Of a stretch of DNA of 64,000 bases, positions 34,138 to 42,915 are shown piece by piece. The position numbers and the translations under genes are program-made. The DNA is from Arthrobacter sp. B6 (GTDB lineage: Bacteria; Actinomycetota; Actinomycetes; Actinomycetales; Micrococcaceae). Within the stretch, counting starts at the first letter, position 1. Every line of letters starts with the position of its first letter. The DNA is taken from NCBI RefSeq assembly GCF_001663775.1, contig NZ_KV467168.1, positions 140,858-204,857 of the forward strand, given 5' to 3'. Under the pieces are notes generated by a model. The model made no database searches and had not been told where the DNA came from. It worked only from the letters and a program-made list of their open reading frames with translations.

Positions 34138-34911
34138 TTAGTGCACCACTTCCCGGAATGATTGATGCCAATGCAGGGCCCGGCGTTCGGCGGCCCGGGT
34201 GGCTCCCTGGAAGATCAGGCCAAGTACCCCGAGCACGATAACCAGGGCGTATAGCGAGGCGTAGTCCCCGCCGGACTGCGCTTGGTAGATGCTTTGGCCC
34301 AGGCCTGGGCCGCCTCCGAGGAGTCCTGCGACGACCGTGATGACGAGGGCGGCCGGGGCGGCAACCCGCATCGCGGTTCCGATGTAGGGCATGGCACTTG
34401 GCAGAACAACCCGGAACAGGATTTCGGGTGATTTGAGCCCATAGGAGCGTGCTGTGTCGCGGGCTACGGGGTCGGTGCCGTGGACGCCGTCTACCGTTTG
34501 CATCACTATCGGAAGCAGGCATCCGAACGCCACCAGGAACAGTGACATTTCCTGGGTTGGACCGAAGACCAGAACAGCCAGCGGCAGGATAACGATAGGC
34601 GGCACGGGCTTGAGGAACTCAAGCACCGCCAAGGTGGCGTACCGGACCGGGTCGAAGCTACCGATCAGGATGCCCAGCACCACGCCAGCCACCGCCGACA
34701 GGGCCAGGGCCAGGAGCGAGATACCTACAGTGGCGCCCAGCGATGACCAGAACGCTCCTGTTCCGAGGGTGGTGAAAAGCGCTGCGAAGACTGTCGTGAC
34801 CGGCGGAAGTGCCTCGCCCGCCACTTTTCCTACTGCCATGAGCTGCCACACGAGCAAGGCGGCCGCAACACCGGCGGCGCTCAGCAGCATCGGCTTGGTT
34901 GACTGATTCAT
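34138..34911 (-). CDS. ABC transporter permease, second subunit (SsuC/TauC type)
   Basis: A 257-residue membrane protein with the family stretch VLEFLKPVPPIVILPLAVLVFG and the EAA loop DTARSYGLKSPEILFRVVLPSA. It ends exactly where the next permease begins (stop 34138-34140, next ATG at 34137). Two different permease genes in one operon indicate a heterodimeric channel, while most SsuC/TauC systems use one permease gene. Confidence 0.84.
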   Translation of the reverse strand: MNQSTKPMLLSAAGVAAALLVWQLMAVGKVAGEALPPVTTVFAALFTTLGTGAFWSSLGATVGISLLALALSAVAGVVLGILIGSFDPVRYATLAVLEFLKPVPPIVILPLAVLVFGPTQEMSLFLVAFGCLLPIVMQTVDGVHGTDPVARDTARSYGLKSPEILFRVVLPSAMPYIGTAMRVAAPAALVITVVAGLLGGGPGLGQSIYQAQSGGDYASLYALVIVLGVLGLIFQGATRAAERRALHWHQSFREVVH

Positions 34912-34938
34912 CGTAAAGTTCCCATCACGGTTGCCGGG

Positions 34939-35925
34939 TCAGTCTTCGAGGATGAGGTCCGCTGGGAGCTTGACCGGCTCCTTGAGGAATCCCAGTTCGG
35001 CCAACGCCTGGTTAGTGCGCTCGATGTCTTCCTGCTCGACACTTTCCGGCCAGTAGTTCTCGGCACCCGCTTTGACGGTTTCCAGCGGGGTCTTGGTGAT
35101 TTCAGCACTCAGCTGCTGGGCTTCTTCAAGGTTGGCGTTAGCATAGGCGTTGGCCTTATAGATGGCTTCCTGGAACTTTTTCATCTGATCCTGCTTGGAA
35201 TTGACGGTGTTGGCTCCTGCCACCCAGAGTCCGACAGCTCCTTCCTTGAAGAAGTTGATTCCGGGTGATGCCAGCAGCCGGTTACCGTCAGAAACTGCCT
35301 GGGAGGTGAAGGGGGCTATCAGTGATGCGGCGTCGACGCGGGATGAGTTCAGGGACTGCAGCGCCGAGGAAGGATCCAGGACCATCCAGTTGACCTTGGC
35401 GGGATCGCCGCCGTCGTCCTTGATGAGCTTGGTGACGGTGACCTCCATCTGCGCTTTGCGAGCCGGCACACTGACTGACTTGCCTTCAAGGTCCTTGGGC
35501 CGGGTAACATCCGAACCTTTCGGAACAAGGAGCCCGGTATCATCAACACGATTAAGGTCGGCGCTATTGGCTGCACCCTCTTCGTAGCCGTCTGCCGCAG
35601 CAACAATCTTCAACGGGACATTTTGACTCAGGGCATTAAGGACGGGAATGGACGGGGCGTAGGTCAGGTCAAGCTGGCCGCTCTGGGCCGCCGCAATTCC
35701 CGCCGGCGGGTTGGCGATAACGCTGAACTCGACGTTGAGGCCCTGTTCCTTGAAATAACCCTTATCGCTTGCGAGACGGATAGCCGCGTCGGAACCAATG
35801 CCAATGGTGCCTACTTTGAGGGTGGCTTCGCCGCCGGCTTCCGGCGCGGAACTTTGTCCACCGCCGCAAGCGGTGAGCCCGAGGGAAATGACGGCGGCGA
35901 ATGCAAGGGGAATACTGCGTCGCAT
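34939..35925 (-). CDS. ABC transporter substrate-binding lipoprotein (NMT1/SsuA type)
   Basis: A 328-residue lipoprotein with lipobox LTAC (Cys20). The mature part has the NMT1/SsuA pattern: VGTIGIGSDAAIRLASDKGY, FKEQGLNVEFSVI, then AAQSGQLDLTYAPSIPVLNA and GLLVPKGSDVTRPKDLEGKS. It would capture the substrate outside the cell. The first gene of the operon, an amidohydrolase, lies 26 bases upstream, and a permease gene lies 27 bases downstream. The ligand cannot be read, but the sulfatase in the operon makes a sulfated or sulfonated organic molecule the best guess. Confidence 0.84.
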   Translation of the reverse strand: MRRSIPLAFAAVISLGLTACGGGQSSAPEAGGEATLKVGTIGIGSDAAIRLASDKGYFKEQGLNVEFSVIANPPAGIAAAQSGQLDLTYAPSIPVLNALSQNVPLKIVAAADGYEEGAANSADLNRVDDTGLLVPKGSDVTRPKDLEGKSVSVPARKAQMEVTVTKLIKDDGGDPAKVNWMVLDPSSALQSLNSSRVDAASLIAPFTSQAVSDGNRLLASPGINFFKEGAVGLWVAGANTVNSKQDQMKKFQEAIYKANAYANANLEEAQQLSAEITKTPLETVKAGAENYWPESVEQEDIERTNQALAELGFLKEPVKLPADLILED

Positions 35926-35951
35926 GGAATACTCCTAGGTCTAGCGGATGG

Positions 35952-37631
35952 TCAGGAAGTGACGTTGTGGACTATGCGGCCGCCGCTGAGGGTGAGGACG
36001 GCAGTGTTGTGCAGGATTTTTTCGATGTCCCTGTCATCGGGCCAGGGATCGGAGAGGAGGCAAAGATCGGCTTTCATGCCGGGGATCAGCGCTCCTTTAT
36101 AGTGTTCGGCCCGGTCCTGCCACGCCGGTTGAACGGTCATCGCGGCGAGGGCTTCCAGGCCGCCCAGCCGCTGGGGGTCAGTGGGTGAACCGGGCGTGGT
36201 CCGGGTGGGCCGGCGGACGGCGGCGAGCACCGTGCGCCGCCAATCGGTGCTGGTAACCGGCGCATCTGATGCAATATTGAAGTGGACACCGGCATCCAGG
36301 GCTGAACGAAGGGGTTGATGGTTCGCGAAGCGTTCTTCACCCAGCAAGCGGCGCATCGCGTCACCTGCCTCGGCCCGGATCAAGGGATTGGTGCTGTAAC
36401 CGATGCCATGGGCTGCCATCTTCTTGAGCGTTCCGGTGCCAGTGAAGGAGCCGTGAATGATGTAGTGGCGGTTCCTGGAGGAGCCGTTCCTGGTGGCCAG
36501 GGCGTTCACGGCTGCGTCGGTGGCCGCATCTCCGGTGGCGTGGATTCCGGCCTGAAGTCCGGCGTCGTCAATCAACGCCAGGATCCGGTTCAATTCGGCA
36601 ACTTTATCGGCATCGTTCATGCCCTTAATGACGAGGCTGCCGTGCGAGCAGGCAGCACCATAGGGTTCCGACATCCAGGCCGTTCCACTTCGCGGAATGC
36701 CGTCGGCGAAGACTTTCACACCCGCTATCCGCAGCTGCTGGTCATCTATCCCCCGGTTTCTGTAGGTAGCAGCCAGGCCACTGCCCAGGCCGTGCTGGAC
36801 CGCGGCGGCATTTGCACCACCGGTGCCTGCGAACAGCATCAGGACGTTAATCCGCAGGGTCAGCTCGGCTTCCAGGGCAAGCTTCCCAAGCAGCTCAAGT
36901 GCGGCGGTTGACCCAGCCCCATCAAGGAGGCCGGGACTGGCAGGACCAAGACCGGGTTCGGTCAATGACGTGATGCCCTCGCCGTGCAGGCGCTGCTGCA
37001 GGGACAGCAGCGAGCCGCGCAGCATCTCCTCCGGGAGCGGCGGCAAGGAACGCGAGAGCAGCTCCATGGCACCATCCTGCAGAAGCCCGTTCGGTTCACC
37101 GTCCGCGGAACGGCTGATGGCTCCCCCCGCTGGATCGGTTGTAGTTGTGGAGATACCGGCCCGGCGAAGCGCCTCGCGGTTCACAGCAAGTTGATGGCCG
37201 GTGCTGTCGAAGGCCACGACAGGCACGTCGGGCCTGCAGTCCAGTAACAGACCGGCACCCGAGCCAACGGCGGTGTCGTCCCAGCCATGGGCACGAATCC
37301 AACCGTCTTCTCCCACCGGGGCCTGCTCCACACGGGCAACTACTGCCGCCCGGTCCGGGGTTGATGCCCGGTCAAGTTTGAGGTAGCCAAAGGCAGCCAT
37401 GGAGGCCGAGACGAAATGCAGGTGGGCATCATTGATGCCGGGAATGACAGCGGCTCCCCCGGCGTCGATGACCTTGGTTCCAGGGCCGGTGACCGCACCG
37501 ACGGGCTCGCTTCCCAGGGCCAACACCTTATCGCCGCGGACTGCGATGGCGTCAGTCATCCGCCGTTGGTTCGCCGGGTCCATCGTCAGGACCTGCGCCC
37601 TGATGATCACCAAATCTGCCGTGTCCTGCAC
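35952..37631 (-). CDS. Amidohydrolase family 3 (YtcJ-like) metal hydrolase
   Basis: A 559-residue protein. Metal ligands lie in PGINDAHLHF near residue 65, in GIHATGDAATDAA near 375 and in SDAPVTSTDW near 460. It is the first gene of the minus-strand operon. The GTG at 37631 is chosen because GGAAGGAG lies just before it. A TTG five codons upstream is possible. Such enzymes hydrolyse amide, formamide or cyclic amide bonds. Encoded with an anion transporter and a sulfatase, it may release the amine or acid part of an imported conjugate. Confidence 0.82.
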   Translation of the reverse strand: MQDTADLVIIRAQVLTMDPANQRRMTDAIAVRGDKVLALGSEPVGAVTGPGTKVIDAGGAAVIPGINDAHLHFVSASMAAFGYLKLDRASTPDRAAVVARVEQAPVGEDGWIRAHGWDDTAVGSGAGLLLDCRPDVPVVAFDSTGHQLAVNREALRRAGISTTTTDPAGGAISRSADGEPNGLLQDGAMELLSRSLPPLPEEMLRGSLLSLQQRLHGEGITSLTEPGLGPASPGLLDGAGSTAALELLGKLALEAELTLRINVLMLFAGTGGANAAAVQHGLGSGLAATYRNRGIDDQQLRIAGVKVFADGIPRSGTAWMSEPYGAACSHGSLVIKGMNDADKVAELNRILALIDDAGLQAGIHATGDAATDAAVNALATRNGSSRNRHYIIHGSFTGTGTLKKMAAHGIGYSTNPLIRAEAGDAMRRLLGEERFANHQPLRSALDAGVHFNIASDAPVTSTDWRRTVLAAVRRPTRTTPGSPTDPQRLGGLEALAAMTVQPAWQDRAEHYKGALIPGMKADLCLLSDPWPDDRDIEKILHNTAVLTLSGGRIVHNVTS

Positions 37632-37823
37632 CGGCACTCCTTCCAATTCGCGGCCACAAAGTGTGATCCGGATAACGCCATGAAAAAAGTATGTCGCCTG
37701 ACTGGGTCATTTGACTAGGTTTTGCCGTAAAATTTTTCTTGGAGTTTCTAAAGCGTGTGCATCCCGGCCGCTTGGGACCTCAGCTGGTGGGGAGCACTAG
37801 GATCAACAAGAGAAGGGAGAGCG

Positions 37824-38459
37824 GTGAAAATGGCCAGAGTTTCTGCAGACGCCCGGCGGCTGCAATTCGTTGAGGCAGCTGCACGAGTCATAGCCAATGA
37901 CGGTCTTGCCGCCGCAACCACCCGGAGGATTGCGACCGAGGCCGGCGCCAATCTTGCTGCCCTGCACTACTGTTTTCGGAACAAGGACGAACTGCTCCAA
38001 GAGGTCTACGCGTTCCTAAGCCGCGATTACGCCAAAGCCCTTCCGCCGGTGAACGTGGCCGGCGGTGGGCTAACGGACGTGATGCGGGCCCATGCACACC
38101 GCATCTGGGAGCGCATGCTGCTGAATCCGCACGAACAGGTGACCACGTTCGAACTGCTGCTTCGCCGCTTCCGGGAAAAGCCCGAGAGCGAGGCCGCCGT
38201 CCGGGCGCAGAACAGGATCATGTACGAAGGCTGGATCCAGTCCACGATCGAACTCTTCCGCGAGGCAGCGGCCGTCGCCGGCGAGGACATCCCCGAAAAC
38301 CTCGAGCTGATCACCAGACTCTTCATCTCCGGGATCGACGGCATCAGCATGCAGCATCTTGCCGATCCCGACCCGGAACGTTCCGCCGCCCTGGTGGATC
38401 TCCTGTCTGAAGGCCTGGCATCCCTCATTATTCGAGACTCCACGGTCTCGGCCCAATAG
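37824..38459 (+). CDS. TetR-family regulator
   Basis: A 211-residue regulator with the TetR helix-turn-helix at residues 10-55 (FVEAAARVIANDGLAAATTR, then GANLAALHYCFRNKDELLQE). The C-terminal domain is helical and has no recognisable ligand motif. The start is placed at the GTG at 37824 after AGAAGGGAG, with an ATG two codons later also possible. It lies divergent from the amidohydrolase-transporter-sulfatase operon and upstream of moaF, so it probably controls both. Confidence 0.8.
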   Translation: MKMARVSADARRLQFVEAAARVIANDGLAAATTRRIATEAGANLAALHYCFRNKDELLQEVYAFLSRDYAKALPPVNVAGGGLTDVMRAHAHRIWERMLLNPHEQVTTFELLLRRFREKPESEAAVRAQNRIMYEGWIQSTIELFREAAAVAGEDIPENLELITRLFISGIDGISMQHLADPDPERSAALVDLLSEGLASLIIRDSTVSAQ

Positions 38460-38515
38460 GTCTCACGCCTGGTGCCAGAGCCGTTCCCAAACGAAACTGC
38501 AAAAGGAATTCCAGC

Positions 38516-39310
38516 TTGAAGAACACCAAAACACCCAATTTCATCTCCGTCGGGGCTCTGGGAGAAGGATTCGCCGCCAACAGCAACGTACTCGACGTGC
38601 ACGAGGGCCTGAACGGCCGCAGCTTCACCCTCACCTTCGCCGACGGAGAAACGCATGATTGCCGGATCCTGGGCAGCACCAGTCTGATCTGGGACGGCAG
38701 TACCTACGAAGCCCGCGTCACGTCGATAAGGGAAGGCATCTACTTTGTGGACTTCCTTACGGGTGAGAAGGCAAAGGAGTCATTGAGCGTTGTACTGGAC
38801 GACGCCAACGGGCAAGTGACTTTGGTGGGAGGATCACTGCCGAACGAAGAGACCGCGTCCGCCAGCGCCTACGACCGGGCACGCCAAGGCATGGAACTGA
38901 CCGGAGTGGATGCAACCATTCTTCACGGATCCCTCAACGGGGTACAGGGCGGGATGGCACACGCTCCCACAAAGGAGCTGATCGGCCTTCGGAACCGCTA
39001 CCACTACAGCCCGGAAGAGGCGTACGAACACCTTTACCTGAATGAAAACTTCTACACCTGGCACTGTATAAAGGGCTCAGAATCCGGCCTGGCAGACACG
39101 GATCGCTGCCACTACATCGCAATATCCGAACAGCTATACCTGTTCATCTGGCGAGAAAAAATCGTCCCCACACTCGGCGTCATCCTCATCGACCTGAAAC
39201 GCATGAAAACAGACGGAAAAATCTTCGGATACAGCGGCTTCGACTTCTCAACCTACACCAACTTCCCAGTAGGCGCCGTCGCCGACGTACTAAACATGAC
39301 TACCTACTAA
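38516..39310 (+). CDS. moaF: MoaF-family protein
   Basis: A 264-residue protein with two similar beta-barrel halves. The first is LNGRSFTLTFADGETHDCRI with WDGSTYEARVTSIREGIYFV. The second has YHYSPEEAYEHLYLNENFYT, WHCIKGSESGLADTDRCHYI, and LFIWREKIVPTLGVILIDL. This is the MoaF family, first named from a Klebsiella operon induced by monoamines, with a lipocalin-like fold and no proven reaction. It starts at a TTG with AAAAGGAAT before it and follows TetR by 56 bases. Its presence beside amine catabolic genes matches the original context. Confidence 0.8.
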   Translation: MKNTKTPNFISVGALGEGFAANSNVLDVHEGLNGRSFTLTFADGETHDCRILGSTSLIWDGSTYEARVTSIREGIYFVDFLTGEKAKESLSVVLDDANGQVTLVGGSLPNEETASASAYDRARQGMELTGVDATILHGSLNGVQGGMAHAPTKELIGLRNRYHYSPEEAYEHLYLNENFYTWHCIKGSESGLADTDRCHYIAISEQLYLFIWREKIVPTLGVILIDLKRMKTDGKIFGYSGFDFSTYTNFPVGAVADVLNMTTY

Positions 39311-39511
39311 GCCCCCTTGGGTCACGGGCGGCGGGTCAGGCCCTCCCCCTGGACGATGAGCTTTCGCGCAACAGTACGGGACGAACATGACCGAGGTTGC
39401 CCGGCCGCAAGCGCAGCGCTGGAAACAGAGCACGCACTTGAATCAAAAGGGCGGGCGTTGACAGCGTAAAGCACAGGCAATCAAAGTCGATATGAGGATG
39501 ACTACGTAACC

Positions 39512-40483
39512 ATGAAGAAGCCGGACCACCTGCCAGAAAGCTGTTGCGCCCCCACGCGCACGGCAGCGACGCCGCCGGAACCGGACGAGGCTCTCGGATC
39601 CATCGCAGAACATCCTCCGTTACACGAGGACGTGCTGATTCCGGCCGGGAGTTTCCAGATGGGCGACAGCTTCGACGAAGGTTACCCAGCGGACGGCGAA
39701 GCCCCGGTCCATACCGTTGAACTCGAAGCGTTCAGGATGGACACGACGGCTGTGACCAATGAACAGTTCGCAGCTTTCGTGGATGCCACGGGATACCGTA
39801 CGGAAGCCGAGAAATACGGAACGTCGGCAGTGTTCCACCTGGTAGTGCAAGCCCAGACGGGCGACATTGTTGGTGTCGCCTCCGGTTCCCCGTGGTGGCT
39901 CACCGTCAAGGGAGCTGACTGGGCCCACCCGGCTGGCCCGGGACACCACTGGTCAGATATCCCTGACCACCCTGTCGTTCAGGTTTCCCATGATGACGCA
40001 ATGGCCTATTGCCGGTGGGCAGGCCGGCGGCTGCCCACCGAGGCCGAGTGGGAATACGCCGCCCGGGGAGGGCTCAAACAACAGCGCTACCCTTGGGGAA
40101 ACGAACTGCTGGCCGCTGACGGGACCCACAGGTGCAACATCTGGCAAGGCAAGTTCCCCGAAGTCAACACCGAAGAAGACGGTTTCCCGTCAACGGCGCC
40201 CGTCCGCAGCTTCCCGCCCAATGGCTACGGGCTATACGAGGTCAGCGGCAACGTCTGGGAATGGTGCTCGGACTGGTTCCTGCCCAAGTACTACCGCAAC
40301 TCACCAGTCGCCAACCCACAGGGGCCCACCATCGGCACAGGCCGTGTCATGCGCGGTGGGTCATACCTCTGCCACGACTCCTACTGCAACCGCTACCGGG
40401 TCGCGGCCAGAAGCTCCAACACACCCGACTCCTCCAGCAGCAATTGCGGATTCCGAACGGCCGCGGATGACCGTGCAAGGTGA
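39512..40483 (+). CDS. Formylglycine-generating enzyme (sulfatase activator)
   Basis: A 323-residue FGE-sulfatase domain protein: IPAGSFQMGDSFDEGYPADG near the start, VSHDDAMAYCRWAGRRLPTE, WEYAARGGLKQQRYPWGNE, GNVWEWCSDWFLPKYY, and the active-site pair C287-x4-C292 in SYLCHDSYCNRYR followed by SNCGFR. It oxidises the cysteine of the sulfatase CxPxR motif to formylglycine using oxygen and copper. The N-terminus holds CCAP, a short Cys pair usual in bacterial forms. Its target is almost surely the sulfatase at 30873, although the two genes are divergent and 7 kb apart. Confidence 0.9.
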   Translation: MKKPDHLPESCCAPTRTAATPPEPDEALGSIAEHPPLHEDVLIPAGSFQMGDSFDEGYPADGEAPVHTVELEAFRMDTTAVTNEQFAAFVDATGYRTEAEKYGTSAVFHLVVQAQTGDIVGVASGSPWWLTVKGADWAHPAGPGHHWSDIPDHPVVQVSHDDAMAYCRWAGRRLPTEAEWEYAARGGLKQQRYPWGNELLAADGTHRCNIWQGKFPEVNTEEDGFPSTAPVRSFPPNGYGLYEVSGNVWEWCSDWFLPKYYRNSPVANPQGPTIGTGRVMRGGSYLCHDSYCNRYRVAARSSNTPDSSSSNCGFRTAADDRAR

Positions 40484-40555
40484 CATCACGAAGGGCGACG
40501 CTCCCGTTCCGCCTCCTCGCGGAAAGAGCTACGGTGGCTACGGGTGGAGCGCAGC

Positions 40556-40657
40556 ATGCGCAATAAGGCGCCCCTTCAGATTCCGCTGGTTGCTCCGTTG
40601 CTGGCCGCAGCCGGCCGACTCGCCGCCGCCATCGCACTGGTCTTCATCCCCTGGCAC
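40556..40657 (+). CDS. Small one-helix membrane peptide, 33 residues
   Basis: GGAG stands 6 bases before an ATG that opens a 33-codon frame with a basic start (MRNKAPLQ) and a long hydrophobic stretch (PLVAPLLAAAGRLAAIALVF). It ends 40 bases before a strong hairpin, and nothing else occupies the 257 bases after the FGE gene. Ribosome site, positive-inside charge and following terminator support a real small membrane protein, but no family is recognised. Confidence 0.42.
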
Positions 40658-40697
40658 TGAACGCATGACGCCCAACCGGCCGCCCGAGCACCCACGT

Positions 40698-40737
40698 AGG
40701 GCGGTCTGCCGGGGCCTGTCCCCCGGCGGACCGCCCT
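40698..40737. terminator. Bidirectional hairpin terminator
   Basis: A 17-bp stem with one wobble pairs 40698-40714 with 40721-40737 around CCTGTC. It begins 4 bases after the stop of the minus-strand monooxygenase gene and also closes the plus-strand FGE transcript. Confidence 0.82.
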
Positions 40738-40740
40738 TCA

Positions 40741-42693
40741 CTAAGCCTCGCTGCTGACGAGGGATGAGTGCGCGGTTGGCCCGCCCACGACTTCTGTCAA
40801 CGGTGCCGCGTGAAGCGCGGTGAGTAGGGGTGCGAAGAACTCTCCCAGCTCCGCCGTCGCTGTCAGCGGCAGGACATTGGCCACGTACTGGTCGGGGCGC
40901 ACCACTACAACCACGCCGCCACGGTCCAGGCTGCGGAGATGGAAAATATCCGCGGCGGGGTCAGTGGCGTACACCTTCTCGTAGTCGGTCAGTTTGAACG
41001 GGCCCACCTGCGGCTTGAAAACAGCTGGAACGGCGTTGATGTCCAGGGCTGCGTGGGGATGCTGGTAAATCACCTTCACGTCGAACCACGCGTCCAGATC
41101 AGCGTCAGACGGCGTCGCAGCCAGCGGTGATGCCGGCGAGTTCGCGATCCACTCGGCGAACTTGTCCGTGGCAGACCCTGTGCCCGGAAGCGCGGGGTCT
41201 GCGAACACGTAAATCCGCCACCTGCCGTCTGCGGTCGCGTGATGCCCGAGATGCAGGGGGTTGGTGTCGCCCACCCGCACCACGGGCGCCGACTTGAAGC
41301 GCTTGCCCACCGGAAAGCCTGCGGCCAGGTCCTGGTGTTCGGCAGTGGCCACCAGCATGGACGGCGCGTACTCGGTCATGAATCCGGCGGGGAACTCGGC
41401 GGTTCGCACGTAGAAATCCTCGAGGTCGGAGGGGTTTTCAAACTCCTCGGGCTTCTTGGCCATGAGCGTGGACCACTCTTTGTCGAAGTCGATGAGGTTC
41501 TTGGCCACCACCTGGCGCTCGGCCGAGTACGTGGCCAGCAGGCTTTCCGGGCTGCGGCCCTCAAGGACGTGCCCCAGCTTCCAGGCGATGTTGAACCCGT
41601 CCTGCATGGAGACGTTCATACCCTGGCCGGCCTTGGCGCTGTGCGTGTGGCAGGCGTCGCCGGTAATGAACACCCGCGGGGTGCGGGTGCCGCGGTCCTC
41701 CGGCAGGACGTCGTCGAACCTGTCCGTGAGGCGGTGGCCGACCTCGTACACGCTGTGCCACGCGACGTTGCGCACATCCAATGTGTAGGGGTGAAGGATC
41801 TCGTTGGCCTTCTGGATGATTTCCTCGATGGTGGTGTTGCGGACTGCGCCCTTGTCGTTGGGGTCCACTTCGCCGAGGTCGACATACATGCGGAAGAGGT
41901 GGCCGCCTTCACGTGGAATCAAGAGGATGCTGCCGCCCGAGCCGGACTGGATGGCGCACTTTGTGCGGATGTCGGGGAAATCAGTGACTGCGAGTGCGTC
42001 CATGACGCCCCATGCGTGGTTGGCCTGGTCGCCGGCGAGGGTGCAGCCGATGGACTCGCGCACTTTGCTTCGGGCACCGTCTGCTCCGACAACGTATTTC
42101 GCCTTGATGATGCGCTCCCGCCCTTCCTTTGGCCCGGAGGTGTGGCCAAGCGTCACCGTGACGGGGTACTCCCCCTCCCCCACCTCAAGGCCACGGAACT
42201 CGTAACCGTAGTCGGGCGCCATCCGGGTGGGTGAGTTGGCCATAAACTCGGCGAAGTAGTCCAGAACCCGGGCCTGGTTGACGATCAGGTGCGGGAATTC
42301 ACTGATACCTGCGGGGTCGTCCTGGGCCCGGGCGGTGCGGACAATGCGCGACGGGTCGTTGACGTCGGGCTTCCAGAATGCCATTTCGGTGATGGCGTAC
42401 GCCTCGGCGATGATCCTTTCGGCGAATCCGAAGGCCTGGAAGGTTTCGACGCTGCGAGCCTGGATTCCGTCGGCCTGGCCAATGGCGAGCCTACCGGGGC
42501 GGCGCTCCACGATACGGGTAGTGACGTTCGGGAACTGCGAGAGTTGTGCTGCGGCGAGCATGCCGGCTGGGCCGGTGCCGACGATAAGTACGTCTACTTC
42601 ATCGGGGAGCTCTGCGGGGCGGTTAATACCGACCCCGGCGGCGGGCTGCACCCGAGGGTCACCGGATACATAACCGTGGTGGTGGAACTGCAC
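40741..42693 (-). CDS. FAD-dependent aromatic hydroxylase (3-hydroxybenzoate 4-monooxygenase / phenol 2-monooxygenase type)
   Basis: A 650-residue class A flavoprotein monooxygenase. It has the FAD motif VDVLIVGTGPAGMLAAAQLS near residue 33, the DG motif YVVGADGARSKVRESIG near 200, and the GD motif RVFITGDACHTHSAKAGQGM near 345. A thioredoxin-like C-terminal domain (PVVRVGDTNPLHLG onward) is typical of the longer phenol hydroxylase/MobA group. It starts at a GTG with GAGGAAAG. It is divergent from the homoprotocatechuate operon and probably supplies the catechol by hydroxylating 3- or 4-hydroxyphenylacetate, because no two-component HpaBC is present here. Hydroxybenzoate remains possible. Confidence 0.82.
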   Translation of the reverse strand: MQFHHHGYVSGDPRVQPAAGVGINRPAELPDEVDVLIVGTGPAGMLAAAQLSQFPNVTTRIVERRPGRLAIGQADGIQARSVETFQAFGFAERIIAEAYAITEMAFWKPDVNDPSRIVRTARAQDDPAGISEFPHLIVNQARVLDYFAEFMANSPTRMAPDYGYEFRGLEVGEGEYPVTVTLGHTSGPKEGRERIIKAKYVVGADGARSKVRESIGCTLAGDQANHAWGVMDALAVTDFPDIRTKCAIQSGSGGSILLIPREGGHLFRMYVDLGEVDPNDKGAVRNTTIEEIIQKANEILHPYTLDVRNVAWHSVYEVGHRLTDRFDDVLPEDRGTRTPRVFITGDACHTHSAKAGQGMNVSMQDGFNIAWKLGHVLEGRSPESLLATYSAERQVVAKNLIDFDKEWSTLMAKKPEEFENPSDLEDFYVRTAEFPAGFMTEYAPSMLVATAEHQDLAAGFPVGKRFKSAPVVRVGDTNPLHLGHHATADGRWRIYVFADPALPGTGSATDKFAEWIANSPASPLAATPSDADLDAWFDVKVIYQHPHAALDINAVPAVFKPQVGPFKLTDYEKVYATDPAADIFHLRSLDRGGVVVVVRPDQYVANVLPLTATAELGEFFAPLLTALHAAPLTEVVGGPTAHSSLVSSEA

Positions 42694-42743
42694 GGGCTTT
42701 CCTCACTTCACTGTGGGCTTCAATTCACCGACTGGTGTTCCAT

Positions 42744-42776
42744 ATACGAATTTGCGATTCTATATTCGCAACGTAT
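42744..42776. promoter_or_regulatory. Nested inverted repeat in the monooxygenase-hpa divergent region
   Basis: ATACG (42744-42748) and CGTAT (42772-42776) enclose TTGCGA (42752-42757) and TCGCAA (42766-42771). It lies 50 bases before the monooxygenase start and is a likely operator for the GntR regulator of this cluster. Confidence 0.42.
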
Positions 42777-42880
42777 GGGCTAGGCAAATACTGTACGGCA
42801 CCTGGAGCGGGAACGACAAGAGCATAGAAAAAAGGCCAAGCCCGAGGCTTGACGGATCCAGTGCGGCAGTTCATAGTGGT

Positions 42881-42890
42881 TCGTATACGA
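42881..42890. promoter_or_regulatory. 10-bp palindrome before the FAH-RraA gene
   Basis: TCGTATACGA is a perfect palindrome 25 bases before the TTG start. TTCGTA repeats just downstream (42892-42897). Its half-site ATACGA also occurs at 42744-42749, so the two sites may bind the same GntR protein. Confidence 0.48.
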
Positions 42891-42915
42891 TTTCGTACTT
42901 GATGAGGAGACGGCT

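Noticed and set aside
37690..37750. Promoter-like TTGACT and TAAAAT between the amidohydrolase and TetR genes
   Set aside because: The spacing is only 11 bases, so the two hexamers cannot form one promoter; the short GTCA/TGAC repeat there is weak.
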